31,395 bases of DNA from the NCBI GenBank assembly GCA_003427395.1, contig BFEA01000073.1, forward strand, positions 3,625,557-3,656,951. The letters run 5' to 3'. The notes below the pieces were generated by a model. That model saw nothing but the letters and a program-made list of their open reading frames with translations. It searched no databases and was not told the DNA's origin. A program made the position numbers and the translations under genes. How positions within the stretch are numbered: position 1 is the first letter of the stretch; every line of letters starts with the position of its first letter. This stretch comes from Chara braunii. Lineage: Eukaryota; Streptophyta; Charophyceae; Charales; Characeae. Shown piece after piece: positions 1 through 8,490 of this stretch.

Positions 1-310
1 TTTCCCAAATAGGATTTTAATGCAATGTCCCAGTGGAATGCAGAACCTGTAAGCGTGTGCCACATCGCGTCCCACCATTGCCACAATCTAATAGCCATTG
101 GGCACGCGAGTAGGCAGTGTTCGAGATCCGCCCTTCGTGGCTGTGCGTTTGGGCCACAGTGAGCACATATTGGGGAGAGGATCCTGGCCTGCTCGAGGTT
201 TGATCTTGTTGTGATCCAGTCCGGGGTCGGGAGACAGCGGTGAGTTATTTGCCATTGAAGGGCTCGGTGGGAGGTTTGGGGGGTGCACAAAAAAAATCAA
301 GATTGATTCG

Positions 311-380
311 GTTCTCCGCATCTCTGCGTAAAACTCGTCCACATCCAGACACTTCATGCAATCCTCTTTGCTGGTGCGAT
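311..380. repeat. Foldback family B, one arm only
   Basis: This resembles one arm of foldback family B, seen complete at 699-866 and 4583-4748. It carries the ordered words CTCCGCATCTCTGCGTAAA, a diverged GTCCACATCCAGA and AATCCTCTTTGCTGGTG. The opposite arm is not visible upstream, so it is probably a truncated copy. Confidence 0.5.
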
Positions 381-410
381 TGCGCCCCAGGTGTCTGCGG
401 CCTACTAGTG

Positions 411-488
411 CATGCAAACAAGTCTTCTTATTTCATTTCAATTTTTCTGCATGCAAACAAGTCTTCTTATTTCATTTCAATTTTTCTT
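411..488. repeat. 39-bp perfect tandem duplication
   Basis: Two identical adjacent 39-bp units start with CATGCAAACAAGTC and end in a T-rich stretch. They are followed by a polypyrimidine tract. Exact identity suggests a recent duplication or an assembly error at the T-rich junction. No coding function is supported. Confidence 0.85.
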
Positions 489-564
489 TTTCTTTCCTCC
501 TCCTTTCTTTTTTCTTTTTTTTTTCAAATCATTCATTTTCTTTTCCATTTTTGTTTCCAGGAGG

Positions 565-641
565 AGATACTAAATTTGGGATATCTTTGAGTCTAAATAC
601 AGCTATGATGGCCGTACGCTCTATTCGGGGGAAGAAGGTAG
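565..641. repeat. Foldback family A, right arm plus degraded left arm
   Basis: The right arm has the family A signature: TACAGCTATGATGGCCGTAC, then CTATTCGGGGGAAGAAGGTAG. The left arm is only weakly recognisable. Better copies are at 2262-2371, 3039-3149 and 30437-30547. Confidence 0.5.
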
Positions 642-698
642 GGCCTACCGAACCACGATGGCTGGCGCCGCCAGCCAAAAAAGAAAAGGAAGTGCCCC

Positions 699-866
699 GG
701 GGCCAAGTCCCACTTGCAGCATTGAGCTACCTCAACGCCTGAATCTGGACGTGTTTGTGGAGACGATGCAGTTCAGGAAACTTAACACCATCTATGCACA
801 ACTCTGCAAAAGCGTCCAGATTCAGGCGTTGAGGTAGCTCAACATTGCTAGTGGGACTTGGTCCCC
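699..866. mobile_element. Foldback MITE-like element, family B
   Basis: The two ends are inverted copies: GGGGCCAAGTCCCAC at the left and GTGGGACTTGGTCCCC at the right. The inverted repeat continues inward through TTGAGCTACCTCAACGCCTG and CCTGAATCTGGACG, so most of the element is hairpin stem around a short centre. It has no coding capacity. This is the structure of a non-autonomous foldback element. The copy at 4583-4748 is nearly the same, and an expanded relative carrying AAAGAGGATTGGA in place of TTGAGCTACCTCA occurs several more times. The source transposase is unknown. Confidence 0.8.
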
Positions 867-914
867 GATGGCAGTTCGGAAAGTGCGCCGCTGGCAGTAT
901 GGAAAAAAAGGCCG

Positions 915-932
915 GGTGTACCGGTGGTTTAA
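915..932. repeat. Solo right end of the TTAA-bounded family
   Basis: GTGTACCGGTGGTTTAA matches the right terminal repeat of the TTAA-bounded elements at 2035-2193 and 5076-5478. No matching left end is seen upstream in the window. Confidence 0.4.
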
Positions 933-956
933 GTGCCTGCATCTGGATGGGTCTTA

Positions 957-1462
957 GGGTCTGATCCCACCACTACACTACAGACCAGTTACACTGTAGT
1001 TTTCGGATCCCACCACTTTCCAACGTCGTCGCGGCCACCGAAATATTTTGCCATACTTTCATTTGGGTGTGTCGTGGCAGCACGTCCGCGAAGGGTGCAA
1101 GCGTAGTTACTACAATTTTTCTGTAGACCGTGAGAGCATCTCTGCAGCGAAAAAGAGGGTGCATTTTTTTTTTTTTTTTTCCCTCTTTCGTCCGTCTGCA
1201 GCATCACGAATGTCCGTGGACCACACTGTTGTGTGCCATTTCTGTTGGCGGAAATGTCCGCCCTCTGCAACAGCCCACAAATAACCACCGCGGGTCCAGG
1301 ACAACCACCGAAGAACTCGCCCTCGTGGGATCCAGTTTCTCTTTTTCGTCCCGCCACGGCCGCTGACATCTTTGTAGTGCTTTTTTTTTTTTTTTTTTTT
1401 TTTTTTGGAATTGTAGTGCTTTTTCACCACTACAGTCGTAGTGTAGTGGCGGGATCAGACCC
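957..1462. mobile_element. TIR element with TTA target duplication (Tourist-like)
   Basis: The ends are inverted repeats of about 25 bp. The left reads GGGTCTGATCCCACCACTAC, and the reverse complement of the right reads GGGTCTGATCCCGCCACTAC. The bases just outside are TTA at 954-956 and TTA at 1463-1465, a 3-bp target duplication typical of PIF/Harbinger (Tourist-like) elements. The 506-bp interior has no convincing ORF and contains a T26 run and other low-complexity sequence. I infer a non-autonomous Harbinger relative; a decayed Harbinger transposase lies at 11.15-12.26 kb, but a match between its ends and these TIRs was not found. Confidence 0.65.
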
Positions 1463-1463
1463 T

Positions 1464-1694
1464 TATGCAGAGATGCAGAGAAACAGAACAATTGCAATTT
1501 ATGCACCTCTCCACAAACGCATCCAGATTCAGAGGGTGCAGTCCCACTCACAAAGAGGATTGGACTAATAGCCTGAATCTGGACGTGTTTTACGCAGAGA
1601 TGCAGAAACCCAGATCCATCGTGAATTTCTGCACCTGCCCACACAGTATGTCCGCATTCAGGCCTTACATCCACATCCTCTTTGCTAGTGGGAC
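1464..1694. mobile_element. Two abutting family B foldback copies
   Basis: A fairly complete copy runs from about 1541 (GTCCCACTCACAAAGAGGAT) to 1694 (reading ATCCTCTTTGCTAGTGGGAC at its end), with inverted internal words GCCTGAATCTGGACGTG and GTCCGCATTCAGGC. Immediately upstream, 1464-1540 looks like the centre and right arm of another copy (ATGCAGAGATGCAG, then CTCCACAAACGCATCCAGA). The two appear head to tail or one truncated the other. Confidence 0.65.
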
Positions 1695-1746
1695 AACGGC
1701 CCTGCCAGACAAATCTTTTGCAGTAGAGTGGCGTAATGATTGATTG

Positions 1747-1791
1747 CACGGAAAACCCCTTTTTTTTTTTCTTTTTTTTTCACGGAAAACC
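1747..1791. repeat. Poly(T) tract between an 11-bp direct duplication
   Basis: CACGGAAAACC occurs at 1747-1757 and again at 1781-1791, with only a T-rich tract between. Read on the minus strand this is a tract of A with GG at its end, flanked by a target-site-like duplication. Confidence 0.75.
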
Positions 1792-1855
1792 TTGCGGATG
1801 GGCAAACTACGGATACGCTCATTGGGATTGGCCAAGCACAGATTGAGTCCTTCAC

Positions 1856-1935
1856 TTGATTCAGACCATTTGGCCTTTTTTTTTAATTCTTGTTTTTTGA
1901 TTCAGATCATTTGGCCTTTTTTTTTTTTTTTTTTT
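1856..1935. repeat. Poly(T) tracts after a duplicated 20-mer
   Basis: TTGATTCAGACCATTTGGCC at 1856-1875 and its copy at 1897-1916 (one C/T difference) are each followed by a T run. The second run extends to about 1935. Confidence 0.75.
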
Positions 1936-2034
1936 AAACGAATTTACATTACAAAAGCTGGAACCCGGGACGGTCGTCCCTTAAAAAAGTCAATCGCTGG
2001 ATCCCCCTATGAGTGAGCCATCATCAGCCAAGGC

Positions 2035-2193
2035 TTAAACCACCAGTACTTGGCCCAGCTATCGGCCGCGGAAAAAGAAAGGAGTAGAAACGTTTCTAGT
2101 CGGATGAATTTGGGCGCTCCTGTAGTAGCCCGTACGTTTCCTAAATTCGTGGCGAGTTAACGGGCACGACTCGAGCAAGTACTGGTGGTTTAA
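2035..2193. mobile_element. TTAA-bounded short TIR element
   Basis: The left end reads TTAAACCACCAGTACTTG and the right end reads CAAGTACTGGTGGTTTAA, a perfect 18-bp inverted pair that includes TTAA at both outer edges. The element is 159 bp with no ORF. TTAA duplication is characteristic of piggyBac-type elements, but the TTAA could equally be part of the TIR. Related copies are at about 4136-4304 and 5076-5478, with solo ends near 929 and 31112. Confidence 0.7.
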
Positions 2194-2261
2194 TGTGTAC
2201 TTCATTGAGTACTCAACAAGAGCAGCTCAAAGTTTGCTCAAAGTCTACCCATATTGTAACA

Positions 2262-2371
2262 CTACCTTCTTCCCCCGAACACAATGTACGATCATTATAA
2301 TTGAATTTGGTGTATCTTTCAGCCTAAATACAGCTACAATGACCGTACATTGTCTTCGGGGGAAAAAGGTA
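2262..2371. mobile_element. Foldback family A element
   Basis: CTACCTTCTTCCCCCGAACA at the left is inverted at the right as TCTTCGGGGGAAAAAGGTA. Inner arms include ACGATCATTATAATTG and ACAGCTACAATGACCGTAC. The size of about 110 bp matches the cleanest copy at 30437-30547. It is non-coding. Confidence 0.75.
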
Positions 2372-2380
2372 TTCCTCTCC

Positions 2381-2563
2381 AGGGGCAAGGTCCCACTAGC
2401 AAACAGGATTGGATTGAAAGCCTTAATTTGGCTGCGTTTGTGGGCAAGTGCAGAAACTCATCTGGATGGGGTTTACGCAGAGATGCAGAACAGCAAAACA
2501 AATTGCAGTTTTCCACACCTCTCCGCAAACGCAGTCTCTGTTCAGGTGTTAGGTCCTACTGTC
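2381..2563. mobile_element. Foldback family B copy, expanded form
   Basis: It starts with GGCAAGGTCCCACTAGCAAA and ends with GTTAGGTCCTACTGTCC. In between are GATTGGATTGAAAGCC, TTTACGCAGAGATGCAGAA and CCTCTCCGCAAACGCAG. The right arm is more diverged than the left. Confidence 0.6.
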
Positions 2564-2589
2564 CTGTTTACTGTGAGGGGGGGTGGTCG

Positions 2590-2803
2590 CTGTGAAGTTG
2601 TCGCTGTGAAGTTGTCGCTGTGAAGACCTTCTTTCCCCGAACATAACTCATCTCCGTTGTAAACGAATACTGTAACAACGCGTAGGGTGCGTTCTACTAT
2701 TCCAATACAACGCATACGCGTTCTACTATTCTTTTTTTTTTCTTCTTTTTTTTTTGAAACTCGAATACAGTGCATATCCGTTCTGTTCGGGGGAAGAAGG
2801 TAG
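2590..2803. mobile_element. Foldback family A copy with internal insertions and a 15-bp triplet repeat at its left edge
   Basis: The left arm near 2624 (GACCTTCTTTCCCCGAACA) pairs with the right arm TGTTCGGGGGAAGAAGGTAG ending at 2803. The interior holds GCGTTCTACTATTC twice (2689-2702, 2718-2731), followed by a T-rich run. Just outside the left arm, GTCGCTGTGAAGTT repeats about three times with a 15-bp period. Confidence 0.55.
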
Positions 2804-3038
2804 GGCGCAGTCGAGGTTTCAGTTTGAAAAAATGCGCTGCAGTCAGAATTTCGCAAATATTGTGCCAAAGCAAGGAAATTTACCAACGTATACGCACGTA
2901 TCGCTGTATCTAGACGGAAAGATGCCTTCAATTCAAAATTTTACGAACGTATACAACCTAGCTTTAAATGTCGGGTGGACATTTTTTGTATTCCAGGGAT
3001 ACCTGAACTGGATTTTAAACCGGAATTGTCACTGCGCG

Positions 3039-3149
3039 CTACGTGCTTCCCCCGAATACAACACACGGTCATTATAGCTGTATTCGAGGCATCTTTCCGT
3101 CTAGATACAGCTATAATGACCGTACGTTGTGTTCGCAGGAAGAGGGTAG
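3039..3149. mobile_element. Foldback family A element
   Basis: A 111-bp inverted repeat, the same length as the copy at 30437-30547. Left arm words are GCTTCCCCCGAATACAAC and GGTCATTATAGCTGTATT; right arm words are ATACAGCTATAATGACC and GTTGTGTTCGCAGGAAGA, ending GGTAG. The centre is GAGGCATCTTTCCGTCTAG. Confidence 0.75.
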
Positions 3150-3279
3150 CCACCCCCCCCAAAAAAACAAGCGTCGAGTCAGTCGACGGTGACACCTTTT
3201 TTGTTTTTTCAACTTTTTCGACAGCAATCGATATTGACGATATGGATTTCCGACTGGAAGGAGGTCCGACTACCTTCTT

Positions 3280-3441
3280 CCCCCGAATAAAATGTACTGT
3301 CCTCTTTTTTTTTCATGCCTTCATTTAGACAAAGTAGCCCCAAATACAACGCAACAATGACCATACGTTCTATTCAACGCAGGGGGGGGGTTGAAAAAAA
3401 AAAGAAAAAAAAAAAGCGTTCTATTCGGCGGAAGACGGTAG
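3280..3441. mobile_element. Foldback family A element broken by homopolymer insertions
   Basis: The ends CTACCTTCTTCCCCCGAATA and TATTCGGCGGAAGACGGTAG match family A. The arms are interrupted by a T run near 3305 and by a G/A-rich tract at 3381-3415. CGTTCTATTC occurs on both sides of that tract, at 3366-3375 and 3417-3426. Confidence 0.65.
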
Positions 3442-3536
3442 CTTACCGACTAAGGCCACAGAGTGCATGTGCATGGGTGGGTGTCACCATCGGCACCATC
3501 GGGCGTTGTTACTTCGCACAGTGCAGAAAAGACATA

Positions 3537-3704
3537 GGGCCTCGCTGCACGACACACGAAAGGAAAAACGAAACGAGTGTATCTTCCCACAGAAAACGCC
3601 CAGGTTCATCGGTTTGCTATAAATAGTATCGAGTGTATTTTGCCACCTTTGGTGGGCAGATGCACTCCTTTCGTTTTCGTTTCGTGTGCCGTGCAGCGGG
3701 GCCC
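3537..3704. mobile_element. Foldback family C element (GGGCCTCGCTGCAC ends)
   Basis: The left end GGGCCTCGCTGCACGACACA is inverted at the right as TGTGCCGTGCAGCGGGGCCC. CGAAAGGAAAAACGAAACGA pairs roughly with the T-rich inverse near 3668-3684. The element is 168 bp with no ORF. The TIR beginning GGGCC resembles plant Tourist-like ends, but no clear 3-bp target duplication was found here. Confidence 0.7.
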
Positions 3705-3960
3705 GTAGTCTGATGTTATGAAACGAATGCCCGAATGAAAAAAAAAATAAATCCATGCAAACAGAAAAAAGGTCCATCAATCATCTCTCATTGGTTGTTG
3801 CATATTCTTTTTTTTTTCTCTCCCTCTTTTTTTTTTTTTTTTTTGAATGCACTTCGTTATCATTGCAAAGAAATACTGATGAGGCCGGGCTCCTCACAAT
3901 TCAGTTTTGCAGCAGGAAGGAAGTGCGGGGCTTATGCCTGAAACCCCCATTCTATGACTG

Positions 3961-4122
3961 AGGTCCCACTAGAAAGATGGGATTAGACTAAAGCTCCTCC
4001 TGAATCTGGACGTGTTTTCGGGCAGAGATGCAGAAAAGCAGTTTGACTTCGATTTTCTGCACGTTTCCACAAACGGATCCACATGCAGGCATTCAATCCA
4101 ATCCTCTTCGCAAGTGCGATCT
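3961..4122. mobile_element. Foldback family B copy, diverged
   Basis: It begins AGGTCCCACTAGAAAGATGG and ends near AATCCTCTTCGCAAGTGCGA. CCTGAATCTGGACGTG is inverted in the degraded right arm CGGATCCACATGCAGGC. Confidence 0.6.
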
Positions 4123-4135
4123 CATGGGCTCCGGT

Positions 4136-4304
4136 CAAATCACCAGTACATGCCAGCTATAGGCCACGGGCCCCTTTCCGAGGCCGCCCCCACCGCTGTA
4201 GATCCGCTGATTCATTTTTTCCATAAGCTGCTCCGCCTCCTAAATTTTCGGAGAGGCTCAAAACAGGTTCTCCAGTTGCCTGCGGCCATGTAGTGGTCGT
4301 TTAA
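4136..4304. mobile_element. TTAA family copy with degraded left TIR
   Basis: The left end CAAATCACCAGTACATG and right end CATGTAGTGGTCGTTTAA are inverted, allowing a few differences. Only the right TTAA survives. The internal words AGCTATAGGCCACGG echo AGCTATCGGCCGCGG of the 2035-2193 copy. Confidence 0.55.
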
Positions 4305-4434
4305 GCTCCTGAATCTCGACGTGTTCTAAACAAAGATCCAGAATTAAAAGCAGTTCGATCTCCATTTTCTGAACCTTTCCACGAACACGTCCAGATCCAG
4401 AAATTCAATCCATTCCGCTTTGCTAGTGGGACCT
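4305..4434. mobile_element. Foldback family B copy, left end missing
   Basis: It begins CTCCTGAATCTCGACGTGTT directly after the TTAA-family copy and ends CGCTTTGCTAGTGGGACC. The left terminal GGTCCCACTAGC is absent, which suggests that the neighbouring element truncated it or landed within it. Confidence 0.55.
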
Positions 4435-4582
4435 CCCCTCGTAGGTTCGGTCGTATAGGCCCACCCCACGTCCACAGGGTGGCGCGGGATATCTGCAAGG
4501 AAAAGACGAAAAGGGGAAAAAAAAAACAAAAAAAATCATCACAGTGGTCAGCCCCTGCATTTTCCTCTTCACTGTTTGTCCT

Positions 4583-4748
4583 GGGGCCAAGTCCCACTAG
4601 CAGCGTTGAGCTACCTCAACGCCTGAATCTGGATGCTTTTGTGGAGATGTGCAGAAATGGCGTTGAGTTTCCTGAACTGCACGTCTCCACAAACACGTCC
4701 CGATTCAGGCGTTAAGGTAGCTCAACGCTGCTAGTGGGACTTGGCCCC
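4583..4748. mobile_element. Foldback family B element, near full length
   Basis: A 166-bp inverted repeat with ends GGGGCCAAGTCCCACTAGCA and TGCTAGTGGGACTTGGCCCC, a perfect 20-bp TIR. The arms continue inward through GTTGAGCTACCTCAACGCCTG-like sequence with few mismatches. This is the reference copy of the family in this window and is suitable as a search query. Confidence 0.85.
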
Positions 4749-5075
4749 TGGCACCAGTCCTCGAATTGTGCCTCACAAAGTGGTGATGTATTTGTATTGC
4801 AATCCTGACTCAATTTCTGTATGTAGACAGGCCTCCTCCGGCACAGGTACATGGCCGCATTTTGGGAAACTCCACTCGCCAGTCCATAAACAAACAATCA
4901 TGCAAGCCACTACCACACAAGCCTGCCCCCAATAACAGCTGCTGATTTCCTAAAGGTTAAAAAAAAAAAAAAAAATCGGCCGCTGACAGCTCACGTATTA
5001 CTGTTACAGGCAGGCAGCCTCCCAGGCTCTTCTTCTCCTCTATTTTTTCGGTTATCTTGTTTTTTGTGTTCTTTT

Positions 5076-5478
5076 TTAAACCACCCGTACATCCGAAAAT
5101 GCGACGCCATGAACTGCCGATTGATATCGGGCCTCGCTGCACTACTCTCGAAATGTGCAAAACGAGAGTGAATCTTCCACTATAATATGGACAGATACAC
5201 CGCCATGATTTTTGTCTGTTGTGCATGTCTCGAGTAGTGCAGCGAGGCCCATTATCGACGGTCCACGACATGGACTCCGGATTTTAAGAAGAGGCGTAAA
5301 CGACCGGTACACACCACACACATCGGCCCGCGGGCGTCAGCATGAAATGAAACCCGCACCACTTCCGGGGCTGCCAATTTCGTTGTTCGATAGCATCCCT
5401 GGCCGCACAGCGCCTGCGGGTTTTGCTTGTGGTGACAAAAACTTTCTGCAAGGCTGGTGACGCGTACCAGCGGTTTAA
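5076..5478. mobile_element. TTAA family element interrupted by a family C insertion
   Basis: TTAAACCACCCGTACATCC near 5076 and GCGTACCAGCGGTTTAA ending at 5478 are inverted ends. A complete family C foldback (5129-5250) lies inside, so that insertion is younger. A second terminus-like sequence, GTAAACGACCGGTACAC, lies near 5297, so the right-hand boundary may be composite. Confidence 0.5.
5129..5250. mobile_element. Foldback family C element, nested
   Basis: The ends GGGCCTCGCTGCACTACTC and GAGTAGTGCAGCGAGGCCC are a perfect inverted pair of 19 bp, 122 bp overall. It lies inside the TTAA-bounded element at 5076-5478. Confidence 0.8.
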
Positions 5479-5782
5479 TCTGATTTTGTTTTGTTTTCAA
5501 TGTGAGAATTTCAATGCAGTTTCTTCCTTTTTCACTGAGCACACAAATGTGCCGCACGTGCATTCCACGTATTCAACGGGCATCACACAGGTTCAGGCAT
5601 GCATGAGCCCAAGGCCGGTGCTAGCAAACTGTCGTTCTTTTTTTTTTTTTTTTTTTTTGAAAACTTTACACTCTTGGTTTTGCAACTGCAAACAAGTGCT
5701 TTTACCTTTTCTTTTTTCTTTTTTTTTCCTCAGAATAAGTGTTTTTACCATTCCGACTGCGTCAAATGTTCTGCCAGAGCAA

Positions 5783-5938
5783 GGTCCCACCAGCAAAAAG
5801 GATTCGATAAAGCGCCCGAATCTGGACGGGGTTTAAGCAGAGATGCAGAAAAGCACAAAAATGATCAAAATACAATTTTCTGCACCTCTCCACAACCGCG
5901 TCTTGATTCGGGCGTTAAACGGACTACCTGTAGGCTGT
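5783..5938. mobile_element. Foldback family B copy
   Basis: It begins GGTCCCACCAGCAAAAAGGA; the inner arms CGCCCGAATCTGGACGG and GTCTTGATTCGGGCG are inverted around a centre containing AGCAGAGATGCAGAAAAG and TTTTCTGCACCTCT. The right terminus is degraded. Confidence 0.65.
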
Positions 5939-6462
5939 AGCTCACACGAGCCTAAATCGGAATTCCAGAGCAGAAAAATAAAACAACTGGATCCAGACCG
6001 GATGCTCCCGAGAGCAAAAGGTTGATGACTCTATTCTCTATTCCTCGCCAGGGCGGCCACCGCCCCCGGGGCAGTAACGACGAGGGGCCAAGTCCCACTT
6101 ACCCAAATTCAGCATCTCTGTTCCTGATTCTAGATTATCATGAAGATCAACGGCGAGAAACGCAAAATCAGCGTAACTGGCACTCGGCCCCAATTATCAC
6201 GCGTTTTTTTCCTTATTTTTAAATCAATGGCCGGTCTAATAGCGCTGATATTGGACCGCATAGGCTTGTCACGATGCAGTTTTTTCAACAGCTGGAAATT
6301 TGCCACCGAGGTTTGACAACTGAATCAAGACTCGCAAAGCGCCCACTGTTTTCTTTGTTTTTCTTTCCAAGTTTTTTCATAACATTCTGGCCTTCCGCAT
6401 ACACAACCAGCCCAGGTGCAAAGCATAATAATGCCCTTAACGGTTGAACCAGTCAAAACGAT

Positions 6463-6606
6463 GGCCTCGCTCCACTACACAACTCTACATGCACTTGGAG
6501 CTTTTTCTGGACCAGGCGCATTTCTAAAACGCTGGACTCGTCCAAAATGCACCTGGTCCAGAAGGCGGACAGATGCATCTAGAGCATTGTGTAGTGGAAC
6601 GAGGCC
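6463..6606. mobile_element. Foldback family C element (GGCCTCGCTCCAC ends)
   Basis: The left end GGCCTCGCTCCACTACACAA is inverted at the right as TTGTGTAGTGGAACGAGGCC. CTGGACCAGGCGCATTT pairs inward with AAATGCACCTGGTCCAG. The whole 144 bp folds on itself. The ends resemble plant Tourist-like TIRs. Confidence 0.75.
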
Positions 6607-6991
6607 CAGAGTTGCTTGAACAGATGGGTAATAATGACAAACATTTATTATTGCCTTGCTGGGGGAATAGGAACCGGACTGTTGCTCCCCAGAATGGCAG
6701 GGGCCAGAACCGAGAGGTTCTGAATTAAAAAAAAAAAAAAAAAAAATCGTCTTGCAGAGATGTGTTCGAATGACAAAGCTGTGAACCTCAAAATGATTGA
6801 CGCTTTGGTCCACCAATCGACTTCGAAAAGTTGAAGTTGTGGCTTTCTGTGCTGGCTGATAACTGGAGCATTGAAGGCGTGCAGCCATCGCCTCCAGGCT
6901 GTCCTCTGCAATGCTACGACAAAGCAAGTAATCAAAAGTGGCTAAGAAAAGCGAAGGGAGTTTAAGGCAGGCATTAAAGTGCGGTTACATG

Positions 6992-7062
6992 GTCGCAGGA
7001 GGCTGCCGTTCAAGGAGGTGTCATGGACAGGCGGCATTCGTCGCAGGAGGCTGCCTTTCAAG
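6992..7062. repeat. Two copies of a 48-bp period repeat
   Basis: GTCGCAGGAGGCTGCC begins at 6992 and again at 7040, followed by TTCAAG-like sequence in both. The repeat lies in the G/C-rich stretch that leads into the trihelix-like remnant and may be part of its diverged upstream coding region. Confidence 0.6.
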
Positions 7063-7850
7063 AGCACTATGGCGGGACACAGCATCAGAACCACGCGGAA
7101 AGGTTTGCAAGGTTTGCACCTGGCTCCTCCATCAGCACACCTGACCATGTTAAGCCAGGACGCAGACAGGTATGGCGTTCCCCCATCCTTTCCTTAGCAA
7201 GTTCGGCTGCTGCCGCAATCGCGAAACGATCCACGTGAAATGCAGTGCACGAGCCAGCTGCCTCTCCAGCCGTCGGCGATGCCCACTGGTTATGTGAGGA
7301 CAGCACATGATGTGTTCGCTTCACCCCTGCGCAACGTCCGCTCAATTCAGTGGTTATGCAGGTCGATCACTGCCTCCCGGGGGGTTCACAGCAGCCCCCT
7401 GCACAAGGACAACGGCAACCTGGATTGTGACGTCGGTGGGGGTGGGGCGGGGATTGATGGACAACAACCACCTCCTCAGCAGTCCAGGCAGAACGCCGGA
7501 GGGGCAAGTACTGATAATGCAAGTCCTGATTTTGGCCACACATTGCACAGCAGAGGAGGACAGGACATGTCGCAAGTAAGGCCGATCGGGCTCCGCCTCC
7601 ATCAGTGGACCAGGGTGTTGGCCATGCACCGTCCACGCAGGAGCAGCGGCCCAGTGGCGGTGATGTGTCACCCGCGGCGGCCCTCCATCCACCCCTGGCA
7701 TGGGAGTCACGGCAGCCGCAGGGACGATTGGGCGGAGAAGTGGCCATCCGCCGGGTGTTGCGTCCACATCACAACAAAGCAGGAGGCTGCGCAGACGGCA
7801 CCACTGTCATGCAGAACCAGATTGCTGGAAGCGGGGATTCCGAGGTCGGT
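7063..7850 (+). other. Stretch upstream of the trihelix-like remnant, coding status unclear
   Basis: This G/C-rich stretch has long overlapping open frames on both strands. None gives a domain I recognise. It lies directly upstream of and in the same orientation as the trihelix-like pseudogene, so it may be the diverged, frameshifted N-terminal low-complexity part of the same protein. That is inference. The run of G near 7435-7456 and the Gln/Gly/Ser-rich translations fit a linker better than a folded domain. Confidence 0.25.
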
Positions 7851-8490
7851 GCTCAAGCTCCTCCTGCAGAAAGCAAAGTGAGATGGTAGCTGGAGGAGTG
7901 CATAGCCCTCGCGAGGATTCAGCATGAAGACGATGCTCTTATTGTGGATGCATCTAGTGTGCTCAAGAACAAGAAGAATGGGGAGAGAAGGGAGTGGATC
8001 GCCCGTCGCGTAAAGGACGAGAGGTGGAATCGATCTCCAGAAGACTGCGGGTGAACAAGGTCAGGCGATCAGGAAAAGAGGTGGAGGGCATATACGGCAC
8101 CTTTGATCGGCGGTTGTGGGACGAGATGGACTGGATTCTGCCGAAGCCGTCGGACTCTCTCCATGCCAACGTCGAGGATGGTTCGGCGAGAGGATCAACT
8201 GACAGGGGAGGTTCCGATCAGGGGGTCTGATTGCTGCACGAGCGTTGATAAGACAAGACCCACATCGAGTGGGAGGCTGCACGACGGGGATGGTCCATCG
8301 TCCCTGTCCAGGATGACTGTGGCACTAGTGGAGTCGATGCAGGTGTACGTCCACGGGCTGGATAGAGCAGCAGCGGCAATAACAGAAGCGCAGACGGCAG
8401 GGGATGGTGGCAGAGAGGCTCCGTGACATGCCTACGCAGATTGGGGGGTGGCCAGTGCTATGAAAGAAGGCAATGCTGTTCTTCAGCTTC
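7851..8490 (+). pseudogene. Broken trihelix/Myb-like DNA-binding protein, PIF/Harbinger-associated type
   Basis: Reading across frames gives the order of a trihelix (Myb_DNA-bind_4-like) domain. A Trp at 7884-7886 leads into EECIALARIQHEDDALIVD, then WIARRVKDERWNRSPEDC, then RVNKVRRSGKEVEGIYG and WDEMDW. A C-terminal segment includes ALVESMQVYVHGLDRAAAAI and later ASAMKEGNAVLQLLI. Breaks are visible: an in-frame TAG at 7887-7889 right after the first conserved Trp, a frameshift near 8045-8054 inside the domain, and at least one more shift near 8404-8445. The tail merges into the nad4 copy at about 8491, which probably truncated it. In plants such proteins are either transcription factors or the second protein of PIF/Harbinger elements. 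The decayed Harbinger transposase 2.7 kb away favours the second, but this is inference. I do not identify a specific gene. Confidence 0.6.

Noticed and set aside
1204-1749. 181-codon minus-strand frame
   Set aside because: It crosses the TTA-flanked element, a T26 run and two family B copies, so it is a chance frame through unrelated repeats.
7240-7881. 213-codon plus-strand frame
   Set aside because: It has no domain, and other frames on both strands are also open in this G/C-rich stretch. The recognisable trihelix segments begin only around 7884 and in another frame.
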